This document shows positions 7,512 through 16,269 of a stretch of DNA of 64,000 nucleotides, piece by piece. The position numbers and the translations under genes are program-made. The notes under the pieces were generated by a model, which worked only from the letters and a program-made list of their open reading frames with translations, was not told the DNA's origin and ran no database searches. Each line of letters opens with the position of its first letter. Position 1 is the stretch's first letter. The stretch is from contig JAKGBX010000001.1 of the NCBI GenBank assembly GCA_021555075.1, positions 1,798,001 to 1,862,000 on the forward strand, given 5' to 3'. Origin of the DNA: Rhodobacteraceae bacterium LMO-JJ12. GTDB taxonomy: Bacteria > Pseudomonadota > Alphaproteobacteria > Rhodobacterales > Rhodobacteraceae.

Positions 7512-8309
7512 CCAACCGCCGCACAACGCTTTTGCGCGTGGCGCGCCGCGCCGCAGAAAGCGACCAATCGTGCGGCTCTGACCTTTCACAACCGCGCCAT
7601 ATTTGCCTTCGACGCGCCGCTTTGCGAATCAGGTTGCGCCTATTTGCGAACGCGATTCGTGGTGCCTTTGTTCGATTTTGTAATCAATTTAACGAAAACC
7701 CGGGGATTGGTTCCACACACGTGGTCAATGCTGCGCCGCAGTTTCGCAATCTCGACTTTATTTTGACCAATTCCGGCATTCACTTACTGTTTCTCTTTCG
7801 GAAACGGTCCGTTGGGTGCGCGGCGACTTCCCGCCGTGGTGCGACAAGCTGCCGCGCCAGAAAACAAGGCGTTTGACCGGCTTTCTCCGATAGTTCACTT
7901 GGAAACAATCGCGCAGATTTCCCGCTCATTTGTGGCAATATCATGGCGCGCACAAGGTCGAGGGGGAGGAGTCGTGCTTTATTCCCGTCAGAATCCGGTT
8001 TGAGGTCAGGCTACGGATTGCTATGAATGTAACTGCCTGACTGGGGGGCACGTTTATTGGTCGTGGGGCGACCGCTGAACTGTGATGCATCGATAAGATG
8101 CGAAAAGGGGTGCGTCGGTTTGATCCGCTGCTGGATCGATGATTGCACCAAAGCTGCCAGAGGATCGCACCTGCGCTCCACCTTCTGCTCTGCCTTTTCG
8201 AGGATTGTCCCCGCATCGCACTTGATGGGATTTTAGCGCGCCAGCGAATTTCTGGCTCGCGGCCGAAAACCGGTTTGTAGCACCGGATAGCTTAGAAGGG
8301 TCTAGAGCG
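7512..8309. other. Intergenic region without a recognisable gene
   Basis: About 800 bp lie between the partial tRNA copy and the RTX gene. Short open frames are present on both strands, but none has a convincing start, ribosome-binding site or known motif. It is more AT-rich than its surroundings in places (around 7680-7780) and ends in the upstream region of the RTX gene. It may contain further unrecognised debris of the inserted element as well as the RTX promoter. Confidence 0.5.
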
Positions 8310-11300
8310 ATGGCTAATTTGGTACTTGATTGGGGTTTGTTCGGTGCATACGGAACCAACCTGGGCGCAACGCAGTCGGTGGATACCGGTGGTATCCAAG
8401 TTACCGTTGGCTTTAATGAGGAAGACGAAGGCGCGCAGGCGTTTACCTTTGACGCCGATGGTTACGTCGGCGACGGTGAACCGTTTGATCCGAACTCCTT
8501 CCTCAAGCTGTTTGGTGAGGGCGGCGAAGGCCCCGCCGACGACACCTCGACCACGACGCTTTCGTTCAGCGCAACCGATGATCAATACAGCAACGAAGTG
8601 CAGAATGTTTCGTTCCGTATCAACGACATCGACATTGGTCGCGGCGATACCGAAGCAGGTGATGAAAACCACCTCGATATGGTGACGATCCGCGCCTATG
8701 ACGCTGACGGCAACGAAGTGCCGGTTTCTCTGTCGCTCGGCTCGGATGTCGAGTCTCTGGGTGGCAACGGTGCGCAGGGCGGAGACAACGCATGGTTGCC
8801 GACCGATGCCCAGGCCTCTGCACTTGTCGAAATCGCCGGTCCCGTTGCACGGATCGAGATCGACTACGAAAACGATGAGGCCGGCGCACAGCGCATCATG
8901 GTTTCCGATGTCCATTTTTCGACACTCGATCACGAACCACAAGAACCCGATGCTGCCGATGACGATGGCGTCACAACCGTCGGTACTGCTGTGGTCATTG
9001 ACGTTCTGGCGAATGACACCGATCCGCAAGACGATCCGCTGAGCATCGCGTCGTTTACCCCGCCGGCCAACGGCACCGTGGTCGACAATGGCGACGGCAC
9101 TGTCACTTATACACCCGCCGACGGCTTCATTGGCGACGACAGCTTCACCTACACGGTGACAGATCCTGATGGAAACACCGACACCGCCACAGTGAACGTC
9201 ACGGTCAACGACGATGGCGGCCCCAACTACATTGTAGAAGGTACGCCGGACGATGATCTGATCGACTACGATTATACCGGCGACCCCGAAGGCGATATGA
9301 TCGACCACAACGACAACGATCCGAGCAATCCGCCTCAGCAGGACACCGTGCATGCCGGTGACGGGGATGATACGGTCTTTGCCGGCGAAGGCGATGACGA
9401 CGTCATGGGCGAAGAGGGCGATGACGTTCTCTATGGCGAAGAGGGTGATGACACCCTTGACGGCGGCAATGGCGATGACGTGCTGCGCGGCGGCGAAGGC
9501 GATGACGACCTGCGCGGCGGCGACGGCAATGACTCCGCCTATGGCGATGACGGCGACGACGTGATCGACACCTCGGGTTCAGACCCGGCGATCGACGTGC
9601 CGACTTTCCCGGGCGTTCCCGTGGATGCTGACCCCGAAGACGACCGTGATCTGGTAGAAGGCGGTGCAGGCAACGATCACATCACCACCGGTGATGACCG
9701 CGACACCATCTTCGGCGGTGACGGCGACGACACCATCCTGTCAGGCATCGACGATGACGAAGTCTACGGCGGCGCGGGTGATGACTTCATCAACGACCTT
9801 CAAGGCTCCGACTATATCGAAGGCGGTGACGGCGACGACACCATCCTTGCAGGTATCGACACCTTCTCGGATTACGTTGGCGACGATCCAAACCTGCCGA
9901 TCGGCTCGATCCTCAGCGATCCCAACACCACCGATGGCATGGATACGATCTTTGGCGGCGCAGGCAACGACTGGATCGAAACCGGCGACGACGCCGACTA
10001 TATCGAAGGTGGCATCGGCAACGACACCATTCTTGCCGGGATAGACGACGACACCGTGATTGGTGGAGAAGGCGACGATTCGATTATCGGCGGCCATGGC
10101 TCCGACTATATCGAAGGCAATGACGGCGACGACTATATCAATGCGGGCGACAGCAACTTGCTTTGGGGCCAGGAACCTGATGCCACCGATCCGGTGCCTG
10201 AAAACGGCATGGACACGGTGTTTGGCGGAGCCGGCAACGATACCATCTTCGGCGAAGACGACAATGACAGCCTCGATGGCGGCGAAGGCAATGATGTAAT
10301 TGACGGCGGCATCGACAATGATGTGATCGCAGGCCGCGAGGGCGACGATACGCTCTACGGTCAGCAAGGCGCCGATACGATCACCGGCGGATACGGCGAC
10401 GATGTCATCTATGGCGATGATACCGACGGCGCGCTGGATATTCCCGACGCCACCGATCCCGACCCAGACGACAACCGCGATCATCTCGGTGGCCGTCAGG
10501 GCAACGACACCATCTTTGGTGGCGATGATGATGACACGCTGATCGGCGGTCTTGGCGATGACTACCTCGATGGCGGCATTGATGATGACAGCATCGAAGG
10601 CGGCGAAGGCGATGACACCATCATCGGCGGCGAAGGCGCCGACACGATGTATGGCGAAATGGGTCGCGACACCTTCATCGGTGGCAATGTCGGAGATTAT
10701 GTCGATGGCGGCTCTGCGCCCGACGGCATCAACCCTGAAGACGGCCTGCCGAATGACTACGACACGCTCGATCTGCGCGGCACAGCGCCCGAGGGTGGGA
10801 CGATCAACATCACCTATACTTCGGCCGACCGTGAAGACGGCTTCGTCGAGTTCTTCGATGCTGATGGCAACAACACCGGCCAGATGGACTTCTACGACAT
10901 CGAAAATGTCGTGCCTTGCTTCACTCCCGGCACCGCGATTGCGACGCCCAAGGGCGAACGCATGGTGGAGGAGCTCAAAGAGGGTGACAAGATCATCACC
11001 CGCGACAACGGCATTCAGGAAATCCGCTGGATTGGTCGTCGTGGCCTCACCGGTCACGAACTGGCTCGCGCGCCGCATCTGCGCCCGATCCTGATCCAGA
11101 AGGGCGCGCTTGGCGACAATCTGCCCGAGCACGACATCCTGGTCTCGCCCCAGCACCGCATGCTTCTGACCGGTGACAAGACCCAGCTCTACTTTGAAGA
11201 GCGTGAAGTCCTTGCCGCCGCCAAGCACCTGACCGATCTGCCGGGTGTCGATGAAGTTGGCACACTTGGGGTCACCTATGTGCACTTCATGTTCGACCAG

Positions 11301-11498
11301 CACGAAGTCGTGCTCTCGAACGGCGCCTGGACAGAAAGCTTCCAGCCCGGTGCCAATGTGCTCGACGGCATGGGCACCGAGCAACGCGACGAAATCCTCG
11401 AACTGTTCCCCGATCTGAAATCGGTCGAAGGGATCAAGGATTACACCGCCGCGCGGCGCGCCCTGAAGAAACATGAGGCACGGTTGCTGGTCCGCTAA
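8310..11498 (+). CDS. RTX calcium-binding protein with C-terminal Hint domain
   Basis: This is a 1062-residue, strongly acidic, probably secreted protein. Residues 1 to about 210 form an unrecognised beta-rich N-terminal region. About 215-308 is a cadherin/Ig-like VCBS-type module (VIDVLANDTDPQDDPLS, DSFTYTVTDPDG). About 343-800 is a long series of GGxGxDxxx nonapeptide repeats that would form calcium-bound parallel beta-rolls. C870 in PCFTPGTAIATPKGER opens a Hint (Hedgehog/intein-type) domain with the B-block histidine in VSPQHRML. No signal peptide is seen, as is normal for type I-secreted RTX proteins; the exporter genes are not in this window. The Hint domain lacks a C-terminal His-Asn pair, so cleavage at Cys rather than splicing is the likelier activity. 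A strong terminator follows at 11629. Confidence 0.88.
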   Translation: MANLVLDWGLFGAYGTNLGATQSVDTGGIQVTVGFNEEDEGAQAFTFDADGYVGDGEPFDPNSFLKLFGEGGEGPADDTSTTTLSFSATDDQYSNEVQNVSFRINDIDIGRGDTEAGDENHLDMVTIRAYDADGNEVPVSLSLGSDVESLGGNGAQGGDNAWLPTDAQASALVEIAGPVARIEIDYENDEAGAQRIMVSDVHFSTLDHEPQEPDAADDDGVTTVGTAVVIDVLANDTDPQDDPLSIASFTPPANGTVVDNGDGTVTYTPADGFIGDDSFTYTVTDPDGNTDTATVNVTVNDDGGPNYIVEGTPDDDLIDYDYTGDPEGDMIDHNDNDPSNPPQQDTVHAGDGDDTVFAGEGDDDVMGEEGDDVLYGEEGDDTLDGGNGDDVLRGGEGDDDLRGGDGNDSAYGDDGDDVIDTSGSDPAIDVPTFPGVPVDADPEDDRDLVEGGAGNDHITTGDDRDTIFGGDGDDTILSGIDDDEVYGGAGDDFINDLQGSDYIEGGDGDDTILAGIDTFSDYVGDDPNLPIGSILSDPNTTDGMDTIFGGAGNDWIETGDDADYIEGGIGNDTILAGIDDDTVIGGEGDDSIIGGHGSDYIEGNDGDDYINAGDSNLLWGQEPDATDPVPENGMDTVFGGAGNDTIFGEDDNDSLDGGEGNDVIDGGIDNDVIAGREGDDTLYGQQGADTITGGYGDDVIYGDDTDGALDIPDATDPDPDDNRDHLGGRQGNDTIFGGDDDDTLIGGLGDDYLDGGIDDDSIEGGEGDDTIIGGEGADTMYGEMGRDTFIGGNVGDYVDGGSAPDGINPEDGLPNDYDTLDLRGTAPEGGTINITYTSADREDGFVEFFDADGNNTGQMDFYDIENVVPCFTPGTAIATPKGERMVEELKEGDKIITRDNGIQEIRWIGRRGLTGHELARAPHLRPILIQKGALGDNLPEHDILVSPQHRMLLTGDKTQLYFEEREVLAAAKHLTDLPGVDEVGTLGVTYVHFMFDQHEVVLSNGAWTESFQPGANVLDGMGTEQRDEILELFPDLKSVEGIKDYTAARRALKKHEARLLVR
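9337..10710 (+). repeat. RTX nonapeptide repeat tract
   Basis: Dense 27-bp-periodic coding repeats of the type GGxGxDxxx or GDDGDDxxx lie in at least four blocks. Acidic linkers containing clustered Pro-Asp sequence (for example near 9580-9640, 9880-9930, 10160-10200 and 10440-10480) separate them. The repeats encode the calcium-binding beta-roll region of the RTX protein. Similarity between units makes this stretch prone to recombination and to assembly errors. Confidence 0.85.
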
Positions 11499-11628
11499 GG
11501 GCAGGGCAGTCAAACACCCTCATTCCCAAAAGGACGGGGCGGCACCCATCGCGCGCCCGCCCCGTCCAACCTTTCCTTTCACGGAATATGCAGCTGCCTT
11601 GGGTGTCGCTAGACCCTTCGCCCGGGCA

Positions 11629-11662
11629 ACGGGAAGAGGCGCGAGTCTCTTCCCGTTTTTTT
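11629..11662 (+). terminator. Strong intrinsic terminator after the RTX/Hint gene
   Basis: ACGGGAAGAG and CTCTTCCCGT form a perfect 10-bp stem with an 8-nt loop, followed directly by a run of seven T. It lies 130 bp past the RTX stop. The remainder of 11499-11800 contains no recognisable gene. Confidence 0.85.
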
Positions 11663-11800
11663 ATGTGTTTTTAGGGGTTTATTACCCATTTGCCGCAATT
11701 TCCCCCCATGTTATCCGCATTCCCGCCACAAGCGGATGGGAACATAACAGGTGAAGGGTCGGAACAACTGACCGTTGATCAGGCAAAGAGGCGCGCAGAC

Positions 11801-12124
11801 ATGCACTCAAACTCAAATCACCCGCCCTGCGATTTCGTCCCCTCGATCGTTCAGCTTCCCGACTGTTGTCAGCCTGATGAGGACCATTTCGTCGTGACCC
11901 CGCGCTATCTCGGCCTTGGGTGCGACATGATCATCGGCGGGGCCAGCGGCCCGAGCTACCGCGTCATCGACCTCTCGTTGTTGGAGGAACCGGTGGTCAT
12001 CAACTGGGCCGGAACGCACAGCGGTTCAATCACCGATGGCGCCGACAGTCTGGTGTTTCATGGGGTTGAACAGATCATCCTGCCGCCCTGCATGCAGCCT
12101 TTGCCACAACTGCGCGCCTCCTGA
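11801..12124 (+). CDS. Small protein of unknown function
   Basis: This 107-residue protein is not one I recognise. The ATG at 11801 is preceded by a purine-rich stretch (GGCAAAGAGG). It is rich in Cys and Pro near both ends (PDCCQPDEDHF, LPPCMQPLP). The middle contains GLGCDMIIGGASGP and VVINWAGTHSGSITDGADSLVFHGVEQIIL, which reads like a compact beta protein. Its gene lies downstream of the RTX terminator and is therefore probably a separate transcription unit. It could be a short relative of repeat-type calcium-binding proteins, but no calcium motif is complete. Confidence 0.55.
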   Translation: MHSNSNHPPCDFVPSIVQLPDCCQPDEDHFVVTPRYLGLGCDMIIGGASGPSYRVIDLSLLEEPVVINWAGTHSGSITDGADSLVFHGVEQIILPPCMQPLPQLRAS

Positions 12125-12232
12125 GCGGCGCTGCATTCAATCCGGCGCGCGGATTGGAAACAGGGCGCGCTATGCTTCCAGAGGATCAGGGCCTTGTCCG
12201 CGCTTTCTGATCTGCAAGCCGATGAAAAGACA

Positions 12233-12850
12233 TCAACGAAACAGACATTGCCATCGCGTCCATTCTTCGGGCGTATCAAGATCGGTGACGGCGCGTTCGC
12301 CGCGCAGGGGTATCAGCCGAACCTGCTCGCCCTGAAGCACCTCGCGCGCCCCGGCATCGCCCGTCACCGAGTCCAATTCCTGAAACAGCCGCCGGGGTAT
12401 GATCACCGGATGCCCCGGCGCACCCACAGCAGTAGCAGCACGCAGCGTCGCTTCCGGTGTTTCTAGATGCGCCGCAATCAACGCCTGCAAATCTTCGGTC
12501 TCCAATTCCGGCATATCCGGCAGCATGATCATCAATGCCGTCGCACCGCTCTGCTCGGCGGCGACCCCGCCCGCACGGATCGACACGGCCATGCCTTCGC
12601 GCCCATCAATCTCCTGAACGCGCAATCGCTGTTGTGCCAGATCCGCCAACGCCGCGCCGCGCGCCGGGCGATCGTGCGCCATTGTGACCAGCACGCGCGC
12701 CCCGGTTTGCAACGCCCGCGCCACTTGGCGCACCAACAACGGCTGTCCGTCCACCAGTTCCAACAGCTTGTCACGCCCACGCATCCGCGATGACGCCCCC
12801 GCCGCCGGGATCAGGATCAGAATATCGCTCGTCTCACTGTCATGCGTCAT
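12233..12850 (-). CDS. MocA-like molybdenum cofactor nucleotidyltransferase
   Basis: This 205-residue protein has the NTP-transferase fold of the MobA/MocA group. Visible motifs are the N-terminal LIPAAGASSRMRGRDKLLE nucleotide-binding loop (about residues 13-31), REGMAVSIRAGG, the metal-binding LPDMPELE, and GAPGHPVIIPRR. The GHPV block and overall spacing are closer to MocA (CTP:molybdopterin cytidylyltransferase) than to MobA. This would imply a xanthine dehydrogenase-type or CO dehydrogenase-type enzyme elsewhere. The start at 12850 was chosen because AGGAGGT lies 5 nt upstream; an upstream ATG would add eight residues. It follows thiY on the same strand after 148 bp, so cotranscription is uncertain. 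Confidence 0.75.
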   Translation of the reverse strand: MTHDSETSDILILIPAAGASSRMRGRDKLLELVDGQPLLVRQVARALQTGARVLVTMAHDRPARGAALADLAQQRLRVQEIDGREGMAVSIRAGGVAAEQSGATALMIMLPDMPELETEDLQALIAAHLETPEATLRAATAVGAPGHPVIIPRRLFQELDSVTGDAGAREVLQGEQVRLIPLRGERAVTDLDTPEEWTRWQCLFR

Positions 12851-12998
12851 CAGGCACCTCCTGGGCCGGGGCAATTTCGCCAGCCACCGGCAGGGATGTT
12901 GGGTGAGGGCACAAGCCTAATACATTGAATTCATGTAAACTCTCATGCCATCATCCCGATGTTTAGCACAGCAATGTCAGGCGCGAAAGAACTGCGCC

Positions 12999-13976
12999 TT
13001 ACTTCACCATCCAACTCTGATCATACCAAGCTGAAATATCACCGGGCCATTCCAACACGGCCCCGCCCGCATCCTTCAACACGCCACTGTCAAACAGGAA
13101 CCGCGCCATCGCCGTAAACCGCTCGGTGTCGATATAGCCCACGGGCGTGTCACCATCGCGCAAGAACCCACCATCGGCAATCATCTGCATCGACCCGCGA
13201 ACCAGCTCAGTGTTGGGAAAATCGCCCGCCGCGATCAAGATTTCCGCCGCCTCTGCGGGATGATCCGCCGCCCATTCATATCCCGCCTGCGTGGCGCGCA
13301 TGAATTGCGTGACCAGTTCGGGATCGTCCTTCAACGTGCCCGATCGCGTACCAATATAGCCGGTTGGCTGATCCGGAACGCCATAATCGGCATAGGCAAA
13401 TGACGACTGCTTGCGGCCCAACAATGTGGCGTTCACGCCTTCCCATGTCGCGACTTCCAAGGTGAAATCAACCGCCCCCGCCGCCAAGGCTTCATAAGCC
13501 CCGGTGCCAAGCGTGACAGTGTCCCAGACCGGCTCGCCGCCATCGTTGCTGATCATGGTGGCGATTAATGCTGTTTCCCACGCGCTGCCAAACCCGGCAT
13601 AGGTCTTGCCCGACAGATCCGCCGGCCGGGTGATCGCCGTATTGTCAGTATTGTAAACCAACCGTCCGGCTTCATGCTGCATGGTCGCCCAGAGCGCGGT
13701 CAGATCGGCACCGCCCGCCTTGGCGCTCATGAACCCCAGCGATGTCAGATAGGCAAAATCCGCCACACCCGCCGCCAGAAGCGCCGAGGAACTGGTATCG
13801 GAATAGGGCAGAAGATCAACGTCAAGCCCCGCCTCGGCGTAATACCCTTTGTCGCGCGCCACAACCAACCCGATATGGTTGGTGTTCAACGTCCAGTCGA
13901 GCGCGATGGTCACATCGTCGGCCTGCGCCGCAAATGGTGCAGCAAGACAGGTGGCCAATAGAAGCAGTTTTTTCAT
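12999..13976 (-). CDS. thiY: ABC transporter substrate-binding protein, thiamine precursor type (ThiY)
   Basis: This 325-residue periplasmic binding protein belongs to the NMT1/THI5-like family. It has a signal peptide (MKKLLLLATCLAAPFAAQA) followed by VTIALDWTLNTNHIGLVVA, the typical first strand with the N-T/P-x-H segment that contacts a hydroxymethylpyrimidine ring. GVADFAYLTSLGFMSA follows. Together with ThiX, ThiZ and YkoF and the upstream TPP riboswitch, the ligand is inferred to be a pyrimidine thiamine precursor such as formyl-aminopyrimidine or HMP. Its ATG overlaps the thiZ stop codon (ATGA), so the two are translationally coupled. Confidence 0.85.
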   Translation of the reverse strand: MKKLLLLATCLAAPFAAQADDVTIALDWTLNTNHIGLVVARDKGYYAEAGLDVDLLPYSDTSSSALLAAGVADFAYLTSLGFMSAKAGGADLTALWATMQHEAGRLVYNTDNTAITRPADLSGKTYAGFGSAWETALIATMISNDGGEPVWDTVTLGTGAYEALAAGAVDFTLEVATWEGVNATLLGRKQSSFAYADYGVPDQPTGYIGTRSGTLKDDPELVTQFMRATQAGYEWAADHPAEAAEILIAAGDFPNTELVRGSMQMIADGGFLRDGDTPVGYIDTERFTAMARFLFDSGVLKDAGGAVLEWPGDISAWYDQSWMVK

Positions 13977-14716
13977 TCTAGTGTCTCCTCAAGAAGTAGG
14001 GATTTCAGGGTTTCGCGCAATCCGGCAAGCGTTGCCTCGTTGCGCAGATTTCGCGGGGTAGGGATGGGAATATCGGCGATGATCCGACCCGGTTCGGCCG
14101 CCATCACCAGAATGCGGTCGCCAAGGTCCGTGGCTTCCTGCAAATCATGCGTGATCAGCAAAACACCGCGCGGACGCTCTGCCAGCCGCGCCAATAGCCA
14201 GTCCTGCATTCTGAGCCGCGTCACCGCATCCAGCGCCGAAAACGGCTCATCCAGCAAGACAAAGCGGCTGTCCTGCACGATCGTGCGCAAAAACGCCGCG
14301 CGCTGGCGCATACCGCCGGACAATTGTGACGGAAACAATGACTCGCTGCCGCTCAGCCCGAACGAGGCGAACAGCGGCGCGACCTTCGCTCGTGCCTCGC
14401 GCTTTGATAGCCCCGCAACTTCCAACCCAAGGGCCGCGTTTTCCCTGATGGTCAGCCAAGGGAACAACGCATCGCTCTGCGGCTGATAGGACAGCGCTGA
14501 ATGCGGTGGCGCAATCGGCGTGCCATCCATCAAGAATCGCCCCTCGGCCTGCAAGCCATGAGGCAAAATTCCCGACATCCATTTTAGCACCGATGTCTTG
14601 CCGCACCCCGACGCACCGATCAGCACGGTGATGCCATCAGAGGGCAGGGACAGCGACAAGTCCCGCACCAAAACGCGCTCGCCGACGCGGATCGTAAGCC
14701 CCTCGATCTCAAGCAT
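13973..14716 (-). CDS. thiZ: ABC transporter ATP-binding protein (ThiZ)
   Basis: This 247-residue ATPase powers the thiamine-precursor importer. It has Walker A GASGCGKTS (about residues 37-45), signature LSGGMRQRAAFLRT, Walker B FVLLDEPFSALD and a switch histidine in LLITHDLQEA. The start at 14716 overlaps the end of thiX by 8 nt, and the stop overlaps the thiY start. A longer frame to 14764 would extend into thiX and is unlikely. It belongs to the nitrate/sulfonate/taurine type of ATPases, so substrate specificity is inferred from its neighbours. Confidence 0.85.
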   Translation of the reverse strand: MLEIEGLTIRVGERVLVRDLSLSLPSDGITVLIGASGCGKTSVLKWMSGILPHGLQAEGRFLMDGTPIAPPHSALSYQPQSDALFPWLTIRENAALGLEVAGLSKREARAKVAPLFASFGLSGSESLFPSQLSGGMRQRAAFLRTIVQDSRFVLLDEPFSALDAVTRLRMQDWLLARLAERPRGVLLITHDLQEATDLGDRILVMAAEPGRIIADIPIPTPRNLRNEATLAGLRETLKSLLLEETLE

Positions 14717-15464
14717 CGCGGCGCACCTTTGGCCCCTTGGCCGTAAGCCGGTCAACCAGCGCAATCACCCCTAGAAGCGTCAGGGTCAGCCCCGCTGAAA
14801 CCACCACCGCAGCCAGAACCAGATCGGCGCGAAAGTTGTTCTTGGCCGACAAGATATAAATGCCTAACCCCTGCCGCGCCCCGGCATATTCGGCAAAGAT
14901 CGTCGCAACGATGGCGTAGGTGGCCGAAATTCTTAGCCCGGCAAGGAAACTCGCCCGCGCCGATGGCAAGATTGCACGACGAAAGATCGCCCATCGCCCG
15001 GCGCCCATCGAGGCAAGAAGATCGACAAAGGCCTCTGGCGTTTGACGATACCCCGACAGAAGGCTCAACAGCATCGGCAGAAAGGTGACGAGGATGACAA
15101 GCAACACCTTGGGCAAAAGCCCAAATCCGAACCACAAGATCATCAATGGCGCCAGCGCCACCAGCGGCACCGTCTGGCTGACGATGAACAGAGGCATCAA
15201 TCCGCGCTCGGCCCATGGCGTGAAATAGAGCGCCGCCGAGGTCGCGCAGGCAAATGCGACAGAAAGCGCAAACCCGATGCTCGCCACCATAAGCGTCGCG
15301 ACGCCATGCGCCCCGATCGCCGCCCGGTTCAATACCAGCGCCCGGATCACCCCCGAAGGTGGCGGCAAGATAAGCGGTGACGCCCCGGACAGGCGGCAAT
15401 AGACCTCCCAACCCGCCAAAACCAGCAGGCCAAGGATCAGCGACGGCAATACGCGCGACAGCAT
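14709..15464 (-). CDS. thiX: ABC transporter permease (ThiX)
   Basis: This 251-residue inner-membrane permease is of the binding-protein-dependent type. It has about six hydrophobic segments and the EAA-like loop (EAFVDLLASMGAGRWAIFRR followed by AILPSA), which docks on the ATPase. The N-terminal LILGLLVLAGWEVYCRLSGA is typical of the SsuC/TauC/ThiX group. It begins 30 nt after ykoF and overlaps thiZ, placing it inside the riboswitch-controlled operon. Confidence 0.85.
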   Translation of the reverse strand: MLSRVLPSLILGLLVLAGWEVYCRLSGASPLILPPPSGVIRALVLNRAAIGAHGVATLMVASIGFALSVAFACATSAALYFTPWAERGLMPLFIVSQTVPLVALAPLMILWFGFGLLPKVLLVILVTFLPMLLSLLSGYRQTPEAFVDLLASMGAGRWAIFRRAILPSARASFLAGLRISATYAIVATIFAEYAGARQGLGIYILSAKNNFRADLVLAAVVVSAGLTLTLLGVIALVDRLTAKGPKVRRDA

Positions 15465-15494
15465 TGAAAAGCCCCTTGGCTAAGGATCAGAGGC

Positions 15495-16106
15495 TTATCG
15501 CACGCTCGGGCTGTTGGCCGAGGCGGTCAGATCAATCGTCACATGCCCCTCTGCCGGGCCAAAGCGCAAAAACGCTTGTCTTATCGTCTCAAACACTGCG
15601 CCCGCATCGCCGCGCAACCGGGTGCAGAAGTTCTTGGATTTGAGAAAGCAGCCCGAGTCTTTCAGAAAGTCGATACAGCCATAAATCTCGTCCATATGGC
15701 GATCTTGCCCCAACACATAGAGCGAGAACTGCACGTCGATCTCAACACCCATAACCGGCGCCGCGCGCACCGCTTCCAGCGCCTGCACCTGCCTCTCGGC
15801 CAGCGACGTATCCTGCGCGGTCGCCAGTATTTCACAGCGGCAGTTGGGATCATCCGGCTCGCCCGGACAGCCACGAGATAGGGTAACATGCATGGTGACA
15901 TGCGCCGGGTCTTGGGCTGCGCGCGCGAAAAAGTCCCGGATCGCATCCAGCAAAGGCTCCGGCGCGCCAACCATCAGGGTCGACATGTCGTCCGTCTCGA
16001 TCCTTAGCCGGTCGCGATAGGGCGCAAGCGCCTCAAGCCCCGAAAGGATGACCCGGACAAAATCCGAGACCATAGGATACAGTGATACTTGTGCGCCAAT
16101 GAACAT
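15495..16106 (-). CDS. ykoF: YkoF-type thiamine/HMP-binding protein
   Basis: This 203-residue protein is of the YkoF family, which binds thiamine or its pyrimidine moiety with two ferredoxin-like halves. The internal duplication is visible: GAQVSLYPMVSDFVRVILSG in the first half and VDVQFSLYVLGQDRHMDEIY-like sequence in the second. Each half contributes a beta-alpha-beta unit. It is the first gene after the TPP riboswitch, and its Shine-Dalgarno (GAGGGA) lies at the 3' end of the aptamer, so translation should fall when TPP is abundant. In Bacillus the homologue is encoded with the same ykoEDC/thiXYZ-type transport genes; here it likely helps capture or buffer the imported precursor. Confidence 0.85.
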   Translation of the reverse strand: MFIGAQVSLYPMVSDFVRVILSGLEALAPYRDRLRIETDDMSTLMVGAPEPLLDAIRDFFARAAQDPAHVTMHVTLSRGCPGEPDDPNCRCEILATAQDTSLAERQVQALEAVRAAPVMGVEIDVQFSLYVLGQDRHMDEIYGCIDFLKDSGCFLKSKNFCTRLRGDAGAVFETIRQAFLRFGPAEGHVTIDLTASANSPSVR

Positions 16107-16108
16107 TT

Positions 16109-16194
16109 TTCCCTCGCTCCGCCGGTATTATCCGGATCAGCTCTGAAGGGTTCGCGCCAAATCGCGCATCTCAGCCCCTAAACGGAGCACCCCT
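16109..16194 (-). promoter_or_regulatory. TPP riboswitch (THI box) controlling ykoF-thiXZY
   Basis: On the minus strand the sequence contains the conserved aptamer blocks in order: GGGGTGC, GGGGCTGAGATG, ACCCTTCAGA, GCTGATCCGGATAATACC and GGCGGAG. These are the pyrimidine-sensing (CTGAGA) and pyrophosphate-sensing (CTGATCCGGATAATACCGG) elements of the thiamine pyrophosphate riboswitch. The 3' end carries GCGAGGGA three nucleotides before the ykoF ATG, so ligand binding can mask the ribosome-binding site. No terminator hairpin lies between aptamer and start, which favours translational control. Confidence 0.95.
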
Positions 16195-16269
16195 GGTTAA
16201 CTATGCCGCACCATTCGCCAAATTCCGTGGCCCTGTCAAGCGACAAGGCAGCGCACCCTGGGCATGGGT

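Noticed and set aside
10911-11498. A self-splicing intein
   Set aside because: The Hint domain is at the C-terminus with no C-extein, and no terminal His-Asn plus Cys/Ser/Thr junction was found; no endonuclease domain.
9741-11513. 590-residue minus-strand open frame opposite the RTX gene
   Set aside because: It is the antisense of calcium-binding repeats with a regular composition; no ribosome-binding site, no family motif, and the plus-strand frame shows clear domains.
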